Below are positions 54,530 through 64,000 of a stretch of 64,000 nt of DNA, one piece after another. Within the stretch, counting starts at the first letter, position 1. Each line of letters opens with the position of its first letter. Where the stretch lies: positions 11,760,379 through 11,824,378 of the forward strand of contig JAAOOA010000006.1 of assembly GCA_012861695.1 (NCBI GenBank). Direction: 5' to 3'. The position numbers were made by a program, and so were the translations under genes. A model generated the notes under the pieces. It saw only the letters and a list, made by a program, of their open reading frames with translations. It was not told the origin of the DNA and ran no database searches. Origin of the DNA: Trematomus loennbergii (Eukaryota > Chordata > Actinopteri > Perciformes > Nototheniidae).

Positions 54530-55734
54530 GTAAGCTTATTCACTTCTAATTTATCTACTTAAAAAAACTCAAACATGTTGTGTAAGACTGTGGACAATTT
54601 CATTAAGAAAAACGTGTGAAGATAAATAAAATCATAGTATAATTTCATTCATATTTACAAATAACACCACAATACATTTAATTTCAAGAGGTCTACACAA
54701 TATTTTCAACCAAGTTCAACAGGTTTTTATGATCGTGGGTCTATTGGTAATACTGAACAGCTTTACATTTCCTTAGTGGAATCTCACACTGTATTTGTCA
54801 CTAAACATGGGCTGATCTCAACTATTGTATTGAAAAGGGAAGAATAAAATAAAAATCAAGCCAATTAAGGACAGTTATGAAACCACGTATTTCTCCCACA
54901 AAAAAATGTAATTTTCTTCACCACTGTCCGGCTCTAATTAGGCGGTTTAAACTCGCATGGTTTCAGTTTCCGCAATGATAAAGAAAAGAGGGTAGGGATA
55001 GTCTGCCGGGACAGTTTAGAGCAGTGCCAATCTCTGGGCAAGAAAAACAAGCGCGGCCAAGAGCAGCCTGCCTTGCCCCGAGGCACCAAGTCCTCCGGGA
55101 CTGGCGTGCAAGAGAGCCACTGTCAATTAGCCTGCAAGCCCGCCTCCGCTTTCCACAAGCTTAATCGCGCTTGCTAAATGGACTTTGGGTCTGTGAGGAA
55201 TAGGCCTATACACTTGTATCCGACTTAGTAAAAACCAGTGGAGCTATTTATCTGTCCTTTATACATTAAATAAGCAAAAGTGTTGTTATTATAAAAAATA
55301 ATAATGGTCATCTCTGAGAAAATGTTCCATAATGAGCTTTCTTTTCACACAATAACATGTGGTTGGACAGCTGTTGAAAACAACATACTTGTTAGTAAGG
55401 AATAGGATGGACACTATATTTAATTTAACAAAGTTGTCTCAAGTTATTATTATAATTATTATTTTTATTCTTATTATTAGTGTAATATTATTTGCCTAGG
55501 CTACAAATAGATCAATGAAATTAAAGTCAAAGTTATGGCTGCTCTAAGATGACATTTCCATCATAAACAGACCTAATTGACAATTAACAATTACAGCCTA
55601 CATTTTGTATTTATACAATCATTCTATTATGTTTAAATGGGTTTTATGTTATAGTTCCAAACAACATTATTGGAAAGTTGCCATGTATCATTGAACATAT
55701 TTGTGACCATATCTTTTAAATGCTTTTTCCACAG
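54530..55734 (+). other. foxf1: foxf1 intron 1 (1205 bp) with a possible embedded conserved element
   Basis: A phase-1 GT-AG intron (GTAAGC...CCACAG). An in-frame stop follows the donor after five further residues (KLIHF), so retention of this intron would give a 332-residue protein lacking the conserved C-terminus. Most of the intron is AT-rich. The part at about 54935-55200 is markedly more GC-rich and complex, with CTAATTAGG, CAATTAG and CTTAATCG homeodomain-type cores. That makes it a candidate regulatory element, but conservation was not tested. Confidence 0.85.
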
Positions 55735-55898
55735 GTATTCCTCGGTACCATTCCCAGTCTCCAAGCATGTGTGACCGAAAGGAGTTCGTGTTCTCGTTCA
55801 ACGCCATGACGTCCTCCGCGATGCACTCACCGAGCAGCAGCTCGTACTACCACCACCAGCAGGTCTCCTACCAGGACATTAAGCCCTGCGTCATGTGA
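55735..55898 (+). CDS. foxf1: foxf1 coding exon 2: conserved C-terminal transactivation segment
   Basis: Begins after a polypyrimidine tract and the acceptor TTTTTCCACAG. It completes the split Gly codon (G|GT), then reads [20 protein letters not shown] and ends in YQDIKPCVM with stop TGA at 55896-55898. These two blocks are the hallmark FOXF1/FOXF2 C-terminus, associated with transcriptional activation. The short exon after one intron matches the two-exon structure of vertebrate FOXF1. A polar Ser/His/Gln run ([10 protein letters not shown]) lies between the blocks. The reading frame is intact, with no frameshift or missing residue seen. Adjacency to mthfsd in convergent orientation favours foxf1 over foxf2. 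Confidence 0.96.
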
Positions 55899-56765
55899 GG
55901 CCCCGGCGGACAACCTGCAGACCAGAGGACGGTGTCCCAGGACGGTGAACTGAAAAGAGAACAAATGAGTTAAATAACCACTGAGAGACATAATGGCATG
56001 CCCCGGCCCATGGAGAGCACTCACTGCTTCGAGTAGACCGGACTACTTTTCTGTACTGTTTCACACAGCGACAAACACGGAGACAGGCCAATCACAAATC
56101 AACCACATAATAATAATATATATAATAAAGACAAACTTTTTCATGCCATCAACATCGTCCAGCGGGGTAAAGACTGGGTGTATTGAAACCCTGCTGCTGT
56201 TTGGTACTTAGTCCTGCAGAGCGGATGACTACCACTTCACATTTTGTTAATGTTTTTTCTTCTTGAAGTAAGTCAATGTAAAAATGCACACACTTTTATG
56301 TCTAAAGTTTTAACTTGCCTTTTCTTTGACAAATTAGACTGAGGCTCCTTTTTCCCTTTTTTGGACTTTCATACCAGCGTTGAATTTTGGAATGAACAGT
56401 TTTGGACATCACATAACATATGTCCATATATTCTAAGGATGAAGGCAGTTTTTGAATAGCCTATGCGCATCTTTTTATTTATTCTTTAGGCCTACATATT
56501 TTAATTTCAGGCGAATTGGCCAAAGAGGTATATTCTTTATTGGCAATATTTGTCAGAACGCTTGTTATGTTTTAAAATGAAAATTGAGGATATATTGTAA
56601 GCACTGTTATGTCGTTTGTGTTAGATCTATGTAGACCATTACTTTCAGCACTGTATACTTATATAATGTTAGAAAATTAGCAAGGGTCCATCAATGAGGG
56701 CTAATCTTTAGGTTATATTACAACAAATCATTTGTAAAGAAATAAAATATATCTGTTGGGCTGTT
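55899..56765 (+). other. foxf1: foxf1 3' UTR (approximate end)
   Basis: AT-rich non-coding sequence follows the stop codon. AATAAA signals are visible at 56124-56129 and 56741-56746, with further AATAAA copies beyond 56940. The end is placed just after the second signal by inference. Which signal is used cannot be decided from sequence alone. Confidence 0.5.
56741..56746 (+). terminator. foxf1: candidate foxf1 polyadenylation signal AATAAA
   Basis: Canonical hexamer about 840 nt after the stop codon. A second one at 56124-56129 would give a short 3' UTR. Both are plausible because AATAAA is frequent in AT-rich DNA. Confidence 0.4.
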
Positions 56766-59032
56766 GAAGCCTAAATACACAAAACAATCGATTTCATTAC
56801 TCACCCACAATTCATGCTAATGTTTTCGGGACTCTGCAAACAAATACCACACAACATATGTAATTGTTGGCAGCAGTTTAAGATTAAAGGCAATTCTGCT
56901 TCTTTCTGAGACATAACACTATGTACAATTATTCAACAGGGTTCTTAAATAAATGTTTAGAATTTCAATTCATTACTTTATTAACGAAAAAGGGGCATAC
57001 TCTCTTTACATGGATTTTAGATACTAAATCTTTGTTGATAGGGAAGCCAAAATGAAGGTATAATATCCACATTAAAGTGGTCCTATACTACACTTAAGAA
57101 AAAAAGTCAAGCATGATTAAATAAAATTGACATTTCAAGGGAAAAAAATCTGACTTTCCACAAAACAATGATTAATTAGTAATAGGTTTTAAATAAAAGG
57201 CTTTAGAAATAAATCCTTCACCCTCTATGTAAGGAGTGTACGCAGCAATTAAAGCGTAACAAATCAAGAGGCAGAGATCTCACAGCCTTTGGTTACAGGC
57301 GGAAAAACTGCTTTTTGTTATTCCTTCTGAATAACTCGGGGTGTGTAAAGACTGGATTTTAACTAACAACTTATAAAACCAAAAAAAGGTTATGTGGGTC
57401 TTACATAACTTATAAGTAAGAACTGTTGAGGTATGTCTTTTTTTCTTTTAATTCTTAATCAGGCAAATATCAATCAGTTTTAATGGCTGTATATTTGGGG
57501 TATGCAAGTGTAGTTTTATTGATTATAAAATGTAGTTTAAGGTTTCAAAAATATAACAGTTGCCAGCATTTTAGCTTTTTAGCATCTACTAGTTCACCGA
57601 GTGTTGTGTCTTGAGTAAGATCAAATAACAGGATTGTAATTTAAGAGATCTTGTTCATTTAATGCCGTTTAGGCGTATGTGTACACAAACATTTGTGTTT
57701 TAATACTTGTGTAGCTCTGAAATCTCACAACATGACCACTGACTGAACCCCAGTAAAACGAGCATGCCTTAGAGCACGGGATGGCAGGCTCAACAGGAGT
57801 GGAACAGCGCATTAACAAACTGATGACATTTGCCGAGGTCCAGTGCTCTGGCGGGGCTGAGAGAAAGAGAGATCAACAGCTGTTCCCTCACCAGGCCTGG
57901 ATGACAGCTCCATAAAAAGCCAGAGGCCTGCGCTGTGCAGACAGACATGCCGTGTGCCTCAATCAAGACTTCAGTGAAAACAGGATACTGGTCTGGCACT
58001 GCAGACCGACAGGAGAGTGAGAGACCAGATAATGTGTCTGTCTTTATAGGGCACAAGATACAGGCTATTGGGTTTTGATGAGTGGCTTGTGGGCATCTAA
58101 GTACAGGTATTTGAGAACAGATTCGTCTTTTACTTTGTATCTAAAAACAGGGCAACAATAAATGATCACCCTATATGATTTGTCTTACCCATCAAGAAAC
58201 ACTGACTGGATTCATATTCAAAAGGTTCAACATTTCCAAGTCACCAACATGCTTTCTATATATATTTTTGTGTAAGTTCAGTGGTCTGGTCCAAGTTTTA
58301 AATTGTGACGTTATTAATGCCTCTTTGGTGAAAAGTGTTATTTGCAAGAGTTTTAGGGGTTGAGGTGGAGTGCGGTTTTATCAAGGTTCGCTGGTCGATA
58401 TCCAAAAACAGGCAATTTCCTAAATTCTGCCAATGACCCCAAATAGAAGATAACAGAAAGACACTGCATTTTTTTTCGGGAAAAAAAAGACACTAAGCTG
58501 AACCAGTACAGTCAAAAGCTTTAGTAAAGAATGTTATACAGCAACGTGTTACAAACAGTTAACACTAAACAGCAGCCAGGCCTGGTAGAATCTCCTAAAA
58601 GTTGAATGGTGGGGCTGGCTGCATACTCAAACTTGTCTAACTAAACAGAATGCCTTGAACATCTACTTCCTAATCAACAAAGGTACAAATATCAACTTTT
58701 AAATGTACAATGTATTTTCAAAATATCCTGAAAAAAACCTTAGTAAAAACCACAGTAAGCAAGTAGAAATCAAAAGGTGTAGCTCCAACGAGACTACACA
58801 AAGTCCTAAATGTTTAGATGTTTTTAATCTACAACCAGATCGTAGTCAAATACACTTTACAATCATGTTGGTTTTATAGAATTCCTAAATCCTGTCTTAT
58901 GAGCAAGGACGAACTATGCAAATGTCATATCACAACTAAAATATGGCCTTTTAAACATCTTCTAAATTTGTCTAACGCCAACATTTGCTCAAAATGTATG
59001 GCAGTCTATTTCAAATGGAGCACATTGTTATT
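56766..59032. other. intergenic region between the convergent foxf1 and mthfsd 3' ends
   Basis: About 2.3 kb, mostly AT-rich. A more complex, GC-richer stretch at about 57770-58070 (with CCATAAAAAGCC and several Cys/Gly-codon-like runs but no convincing gene) could be a regulatory element. No third gene was found. Confidence 0.6.
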
Positions 59033-59038
59033 TTTATT
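59033..59038 (-). terminator. mthfsd: candidate mthfsd polyadenylation signal (AATAAA on the - strand)
   Basis: TTTATT on the + strand, about 800 nt past the mthfsd stop codon. It is the first clear canonical hexamer I noticed downstream. An ATTAAA variant lies near 58822-58827. This would set a 3' UTR of about 59033-59835. Confidence 0.3.
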
Positions 59039-59835
59039 TTTTAAATTGAATAGGAAAAGAATAATGCAATTATGGGCAATCAAATATTAGAGATGCTGTG
59101 AACATTGCATGACATTTTAAGAATAGGTAAAAAAAAAAAAGGAAAAGAGTTTCGCAAAGCGTTTAAAAAAAGTTCATTTGTGTGGTCTATATGGATATAG
59201 AAACGTTAGACCAAGGACAATTCTCTAAATGTCACGCTTCCTAGCTCGGGAATCATCCAGATTGTATAAACTTTGTAAATTATGGCGCCATCTTTAACAA
59301 CAAAAACTAACCAGTTAAAAGGTTTTAAAGTCAAGCAGACAAATCAGTCTGAAAACAAAACCCTCTCTGAGGAGGTAACACTGATAACTGGTTGTAGAAA
59401 TAAAATTTACTGAACACTTTACAACAGTTAACTCTATACTTGTATTTTTAACAAAGACTGATTTGAAGAAATGAATTTCAGTCAAAAAATAATTAACCGC
59501 CTTAAAGCAATGAAGGTTGTGTGTACACAGACCAGTAGGTAGGTGGTGCGTCTGTGTGTGGATGTGTGTGCAAAAAGGCACATAGGTAAATTATTGTGAA
59601 ATGGTATGTAAAAAAAAAAACCTTTCTAGGGAAATGCTTTCTCGTTTGAACAATTGCATATTCAATTCATATTTAGTTAAGCTCATTAGCCTTAGGGGTC
59701 AAATTATATGTCTATGGTCCAAATAACTGATTTCCTCTTGTAGTAAATCCAAAAATATATAAAACAAACTAGATTCTTCTTAAGGCATTTAAGGTTGGTT
59801 CACGATAAACTCCTTTGACTGAGTATTGCTTATTG

Positions 59836-60582
59836 CTATTCCTGCTCAGCCTTTTCATTGGTGTCATTCTCAGCCTCTGGGGGATCAGTTGTATTCTCCG
59901 GAGCCGTCGGTGGTCTTTCTCTCCGGTTGGACTGTCCAGCCCTCTTGCCTCCCCGCTGGCTCTTGGCCAGCTCGGCCTGGAGACTGTGACCATTCAGACT
60001 GAGATCCTGCAGAGACTCCAGGGCCACCTCTGCAGCCTGAGGGTCGCTGTAGTCCAGGAAGGCCCGGTGCTGAGCCCCCTGCCAGGTGAGCCTCAGTGGG
60101 ATGGCCTCCCTCTCTCTGAGGGCCGTCTTCAGCTCACTGACACGCAGCCCAGCAGGGATTCCCCCCAGGTACACTGTGGTCACACTCAGAGGGAGCCTAC
60201 GCTGAGTTGGGACTTCACTTGCACCCTCCTCTTGATCCTTCTCCCTCATGTTATCACCTCTTCTTCCTCCCCTTCCTCTCTTATTGAATTCTCTGTCATT
60301 TTCTCCCCCACCATCTCCTCTGCCTTCTTTCCTCACTCTTGGTGGACGCTGTCTCGGTTTCTGATCTGAATCCCCTATTTTCTCCTGTTTGGACTCTCCC
60401 TCATCATCCTGCTGTATGTTTCTCCTTGGCCTCCGTCTGGGTGGCCTTTTGGTTTGACCTGTGTGCAGACCAGGCTCTGTTCCCTCGGGTGCCACGCCCA
60501 GAGTTACGTCCTTTCCACCCTCTTCCTCCAGCTCACGCAGCTTCTTCAGGACGGGGATCTTCTCCAGCTTTTCTGGGTCCAA
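59836..60582 (-). CDS. mthfsd: mthfsd last coding exon: end of the synthetase-like domain, RG-rich linker and C-terminal RRM
   Basis: Codes for the last 248 residues of methenyltetrahydrofolate synthetase domain-containing protein (stop TAG at 59836-59838). The exon opens after a GTCTCCAG acceptor with [20 protein letters not shown], which continues the synthetase-like fold. A long charged linker follows (exon residues 45-130) with Arg-rich and RG-rich runs such as [11 protein letters not shown] and KRGRGGRRG. An RNA-recognition motif covers exon residues 135-207 (about 59962-60180), with RNP2-like VYLGGI and RNP1-like HRAFLDY. The tail is acidic. MTHFSD is a predicted RNA-binding relative of 5-formyltetrahydrofolate cyclo-ligase, and its biochemical role is poorly defined. 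A GT repeat (60631-60648) sits about 50 nt upstream of the acceptor. Confidence 0.93.
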   Translation of the reverse strand: MDPEKLEKIPVLKKLRELEEEGGKDVTLGVAPEGTEPGLHTGQTKRPPRRRPRRNIQQDDEGESKQEKIGDSDQKPRQRPPRVRKEGRGDGGGENDREFNKRGRGGRRGDNMREKDQEEGASEVPTQRRLPLSVTTVYLGGIPAGLRVSELKTALREREAIPLRLTWQGAQHRAFLDYSDPQAAEVALESLQDLSLNGHSLQAELAKSQRGGKRAGQSNRRERPPTAPENTTDPPEAENDTNEKAEQE

Positions 60583-61003
60583 CTGGAGACACAAAACAGT
60601 CTCAGTAGGGTTGAAGGGAAAGGGTGTCAAACACACACACACACACACCAAACAAATAGACCTCTGAGCCCATACCTACGGAAAAGTCAAATGAATAATC
60701 CAAAATCTGATAAGGTAATTGGTATTATTCCATCCTGCTCAGAGCCCATACATAGCAACAGGACAGTTCACTTCCCAAGCAGTTAAAAATAAAGACTGCC
60801 CTCTTGATTTGTTGGGCCTGTAAGTGTCTTGGCAGCCTTTGATAGGGAGCCGTCCTGTAAAGGATATACGGGGCTATTGTTTTTGCACTGGCCTGTTTGA
60901 CCTGACGTTCCCCTGCCGCTGCAGAGCCAAGCTGGCTGGGCAGAGGAGCCTTTGATGATCAGACATGGCCTTCCTGCCAGTGAGGTCACTGGGTCCTGTT
61001 TAC

Positions 61004-61750
61004 TTATGGCGCATTTCCACCATGGCGCGGAGCGCGGTTTAAGCGTGCCGTGCCCGTTTTTGGTTGCGCTTCCACTAGGCCTAGTTACGGCCCGGCCCGG
61101 CGCCACTTTTTCACCTCTTTTCTGGCCCGACAAAATTGTGGTTCTATCGGGGCCAACAAACAGGGCTGAGTCGGGCTGAGTATGCTAAACTAGAGAGAGC
61201 ATCGCTGGCAAGGGGGCTACAACTACAACAAGATGGACATATTTGACCGTGATTTAATTGTAATACACGTTTCAAAATGATGCCGAAGTAACAACATACT
61301 GATACCGGTTAGTAAAAACCATGAATTAATGCTTTGACAAGTCTGCAGACAGACGGCAGGCGAAAAACCTTTTAAAATGCGTGTTTTCTAAATGGAGATT
61401 GGCTAAGCTAACGCAGTATATGCTCCGACCGTCCACACTCACAACGGCCTATACAGACATAAATAAAGCAGCGACTGTATTCGCCATGACACAGGCAGTC
61501 TGTGGTTTGTACTTGTTTAACTTTTGTCTAGTTTCTGAACAGATATGAGGAGCTGTGAGCTCTGAGTGCTAACAGCTATGTTGTTTTTCTGGGGTTCTCA
61601 TTGAAGATGACGTCACGGCTCCGCCTACACTGCGTTACTATAGATACTACCCCAGTTCCTAAACTGTAATGGAAATGCGCCATAAAGTGAGCCAGTCCTA
61701 ACGAGGCCTAGCCATACCGAGCGAGGCCGTGTAGTGGAAATGCGCCATAA
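61004..61750. mobile_element. MITE-like non-autonomous DNA transposon in the mthfsd intron
   Basis: Both ends carry the same inverted terminus, TTATGGCGCATTTCCAC at 61004-61020 and its complement at 61734-61750. A further copy of the right terminus at 61666-61685 suggests an internal duplication of the end. TA dinucleotides flank TGGCGC on both sides and fit a TA target-site duplication, though this is not proven. The interior has the TGACGTCAC...CTCCGCC stretch seen in a widespread fish element family with GGAAATGCGCC ends. No transposase frame is present. Confidence 0.75.
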
Positions 61751-62273
61751 CATGCATGTCTTAAGGAGCCCAGAGGTATTGCACACACTCATGGCAGGAA
61801 TAATGGACCAATAATGTCTAATAAAAGACAAATTATCAGGTGGAACATCTCCATTAAGGTCAGTGAATCAGAAGCAGTTTGGACTAACATTTAAATATAT
61901 ACAGTTAATTTCTTATTGGCTGTTTTCTCATGTTTTAAGTATTTTGCTTTTTAATTTTTCTTAAAAGTATGTTTATATAAATTGTTTTCTTACAAATACT
62001 GATTAAAAAGGGTCAATTGAAGGAGAATGAATATGGCAAACACTGATGATGTGGGATTTCATTACATGTCCATGAGAGGGCAGTGTTGCTCAATATTAAG
62101 TAAGGTAGTTACGACAGAGAATCTCTGTACAATCAACTTCTATCTGCTTCATTTGAAAAACATAAAGATCTGCAAGGAGGCGGTTTTAGACATGGTTTAT
62201 TTCCTTCATCTTGATGTCCTATTTTTAAACTGACTTTAAAATAAAATACACCCGAAATTCAAGTCTGATTTCT

Positions 62274-62920
62274 ATAGAGAGGCGAAGTCCCTCCCTTTCC
62301 GGTGGACCTCCATGGGACCTTATTTCGGAAAAATTATGTATTGAAGTCAATGGAGAGAGAAAGATTATCTTTCGATCCCGTTTGAATTGTGCCACAAATT
62401 ACACATATGATGTTTGTCAATTTAAAACATAATTTTGCAAGTCAAAAAAATTAAAATGTGTTGTAAAACTGAAGTAACACTTTTTTTTGTGTGAAACCGC
62501 TCAATGACCTACATCTCCCGTCTCGCACCAAGACGGCCGTCACGATGGCACATTTCACTTCTTTCTTTCAGAATGAGGCGAAAAGTATTAAACGAGGTGA
62601 AAATCACTACAAGTGTGGGCATGTTGAGAGCTGTACATACACAAAAGGGGAGTTAGTCGGTTCCGTAAGAGCCAGCATGCGAGACCGGGATTCTGGGATT
62701 TGTAGTCTTTCTAGTTGCGTATTTTTCATAGTCTTATATTTCAACACGACAAACTGTGACTTTATTGACATGGAAATTATTTTTTAAGATTGACAAACAT
62801 CATATGTGTAATTCGTGGATCGAAAGACAAGTTGTCTCGCTCCATTGACTTCAATACATACTTTTTCCGAAATAAGGTCCCATGGAGGTCCCCGGAAGGG
62901 GAGGGACTTTGCCTCTCTAT
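62274..62920. mobile_element. foldback/MITE-like element with long terminal inverted repeats in the mthfsd intron
   Basis: The left arm (62274 to about 62421) and right arm (about 62790-62920) are inverted copies of one another over about 130 bp. Both start ATAGAGAGGC and share CTCCATGGGACCTTATTTCG, GTATTGAAGTCAATGGAG-like sequence, CTTTCGATCC and ATTACACATATGATGTTTG. The left arm carries an extra segment of about 25 bp. The roughly 370-bp centre has a 98-codon open frame with no recognisable domain. The exact ends and the target duplication are ambiguous. Confidence 0.85.
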
Positions 62921-62978
62921 GCATGTATACTGGAATACAGTAGAACAAAGCAAAAACAAAACAATCCTTTTAATTTAC

Positions 62979-63104
62979 CTTAGTCCAAATGATTCCCTGT
63001 GGTTTGGGGGTCTGGCACTTTGTTTCAATAACTCTGGTGGGTGTGAGGATGTAGTCCACAGTCAGGTCATGACTTTCAATTAACTCCTCAGGAAGGTCCA
63101 TCAC
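62979..63104 (-). CDS. mthfsd: mthfsd internal coding exon (42 codons)
   Basis: A 126-nt phase-0 exon bounded by a TTTCAG acceptor and an AAG|GTAAAT donor. It reads [20 protein letters not shown] followed by [20 protein letters not shown] and TK. The motif [10 protein letters not shown]...C..PKP.GI.W is diagnostic of the synthetase-like domain of MTHFSD. Splicing joins ...GIIWTK directly to [10 protein letters not shown] of the next exon in frame, which supports both boundaries. Confidence 0.93.
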
Positions 63105-63542
63105 CTGAAAGCATAAATATACCAATAAGAAACAAAACAGGTCAGTAATCAAGTGTTTGATTAGCAGTCCAATGTAAAAAGAACCTTATTTATTAACAGA
63201 AAAGGGAGGAATTTGTTTGAATGATATTTGCAAGTATGAACTTCTAAATGTGAATGTACTAAAATATGAGTAGGGTTGCGCATATGATATTATGTATGAC
63301 ATTTTACCCACTAAAAACACAAACTGATGCACAATAGACAAAGATAAAAGTAAAAACATGTCTCACCAAATGAGAAATTGTAATCCATTTTATTGCTAAA
63401 GCGTTAATCAGGTTTTCATTTGATAAAGTTAGTTAAGTAAAAGATAGCTTTAATGGAATAATAGTTTCAACTGTAATAGAGAAGATAAATATTTAAATTC
63501 CATGTTCAGAGTTATGAGCTCTGATGAAAAAGAAAGACTAAC
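63105..63542 (-). other. mthfsd: mthfsd intron (438 bp)
   Basis: An AT-rich GT-AG intron between two well-supported exons. Nothing else was recognised in it. Confidence 0.85.
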
Positions 63543-63655
63543 CTGGCAGTCATGGACGATGGTCACCACCACAGTCGACTCATTGACTGCTCCCATTGAC
63601 ACCATCATGCCATACTCCAAGTCAGCAAAGCCCTCGCCTTTCCCAATGCGCAAGC
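63543..63655 (-). CDS. mthfsd: mthfsd internal coding exon (5-formyl-THF cyclo-ligase-like core)
   Basis: A 113-nt exon beginning after a TTCTGCAG acceptor with two bases of a split codon, then [20 protein letters not shown], then [17 protein letters not shown] and a GTTAGT donor. R.GKGEG..D.E is the conserved glycine-rich substrate-binding signature of the 5-formyltetrahydrofolate cyclo-ligase superfamily, and VTIVHDCQ is typical of MTHFSD. It splices in phase 0 to the exon at 62979-63104. The upstream exons, including the start codon, are not in the window and presumably lie beyond 64000, so the gene is partial here. Confidence 0.93.
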
Positions 63656-64000
63656 CTGCAGAAGAGCCATAGTAAGTACCTTTTCAATGGGAAGTTTTGC
63701 CAATGCGATACAAAATAAGTCTACATTCACTGTTAGTGCAGCATTGTTTTGTGAGGACATCAAAGATCTACAAAGTGTAACAAAAAAAAGTAAAGATCCT
63801 CTAGCTGTAATAAAGTTTCCGATTAATTCATTTGACATAATAATACATTGGATTTTTATAGCGCTTTTCCTAATACTCAAATACGCTTCACATAAAATCA
63901 GAACAGAAACAGTACAAAGAAAACTGAAGAGGGGAACACGGATGCAACAACCTGTTAATGAGAACAAAGTGGCATTAAATACAGCCATTTTGAAGTGTGT
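63656..64000 (-). other. mthfsd: start of the next upstream mthfsd intron, with a repeat fragment
   Basis: No further exon is recognisable up to the window edge. The stretch at about 63840-63900 (GGATTTTTATAGCGCTTTTC followed by an ACTCAAA...GCTTCACAT pattern) resembles a dispersed repeat common in teleost genomes. Its class is uncertain. Confidence 0.5.
63840..63900. repeat. fragment of a common teleost interspersed repeat (TATAGCGCTTTTC type)
   Basis: Recognised from the TTTATAGCGCTTTTCC core followed by ACTCAAATACGCTTCACAT. I have seen similar sequence as a high-copy dispersed repeat in fish genomes. No ends or target-site duplication were identified. Confidence 0.4.

Larger units (their letters stand above)
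60583..62978 (-). other. mthfsd: mthfsd last intron (2396 bp) carrying two MITE-like insertions
   Basis: A phase-0 GT-AG intron. More than half of it is made of two terminal-inverted-repeat elements (61004-61750 and 62274-62920). The rest is ordinary AT-rich sequence plus a short GT tract near the acceptor. Confidence 0.85.

Noticed and set aside
54530..54549. Read-through of foxf1 exon 1 to a stop giving a 332-residue protein
   Set aside because: A consensus GTAAGC donor and the conserved FOXF1 C-terminus in exon 2 show this is an intron.
59815..60369. 184-codon open frame on the + strand
   Set aside because: Antisense to the mthfsd RRM exon, which has clear family similarity and splice sites on the - strand.
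62491..62787. 98-codon open frame inside the foldback element
   Set aside because: Lies in the centre of a MITE-like element, has no recognisable domain, and is more likely chance.

Overview
This is nuclear DNA from a bony fish, most likely a teleost. The signs are vertebrate genes with GT-AG introns, very long AC/GT microsatellites, AT-rich intergenic DNA, and interspersed repeats of types common in teleost genomes. There are no operons, phage genes, CRISPR arrays or recognisable RNA genes.

Only two protein-coding genes can be supported, both in the last 11 kb. foxf1 is on the + strand, with coding exons at 53551-54529 and 55735-55898. It encodes a complete 380-residue forkhead transcription factor. 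mthfsd is on the - strand and enters from the right edge. Its last three coding exons are visible (63543-63655, 62979-63104, 59836-60582), ending in an RG-rich linker and an RNA-recognition motif. The two genes converge tail to tail. The human FOXF1-MTHFSD-FOXC2-FOXL1 block has the same order and orientation, which makes the orthology call secure and rules out foxf2.

Positions 1 to about 53000 form a gene desert upstream of foxf1. It holds about a dozen AC/GT arrays, a CCTCT array, a 25-nt G run, an AT array, and at least three decayed or non-autonomous transposable elements. Several stretches are richer in sequence complexity and transcription-factor motifs and read like distal enhancers of foxf1. 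The clearest single site is a perfect 9-bp GLI consensus about 2.1 kb upstream of the foxf1 start. This fits the established role of Foxf1 as a Hedgehog target in splanchnic and visceral mesoderm. Conservation could not be tested here, so these enhancer calls are inferences.

The last intron of mthfsd carries two separate MITE-like elements with terminal inverted repeats. The most unusual structure is an apparent 1.5-kb non-autonomous element at 525-2027. It carries seven copies of a 15-bp motif in both orientations, four of which build a perfect 35-bp-arm hairpin.
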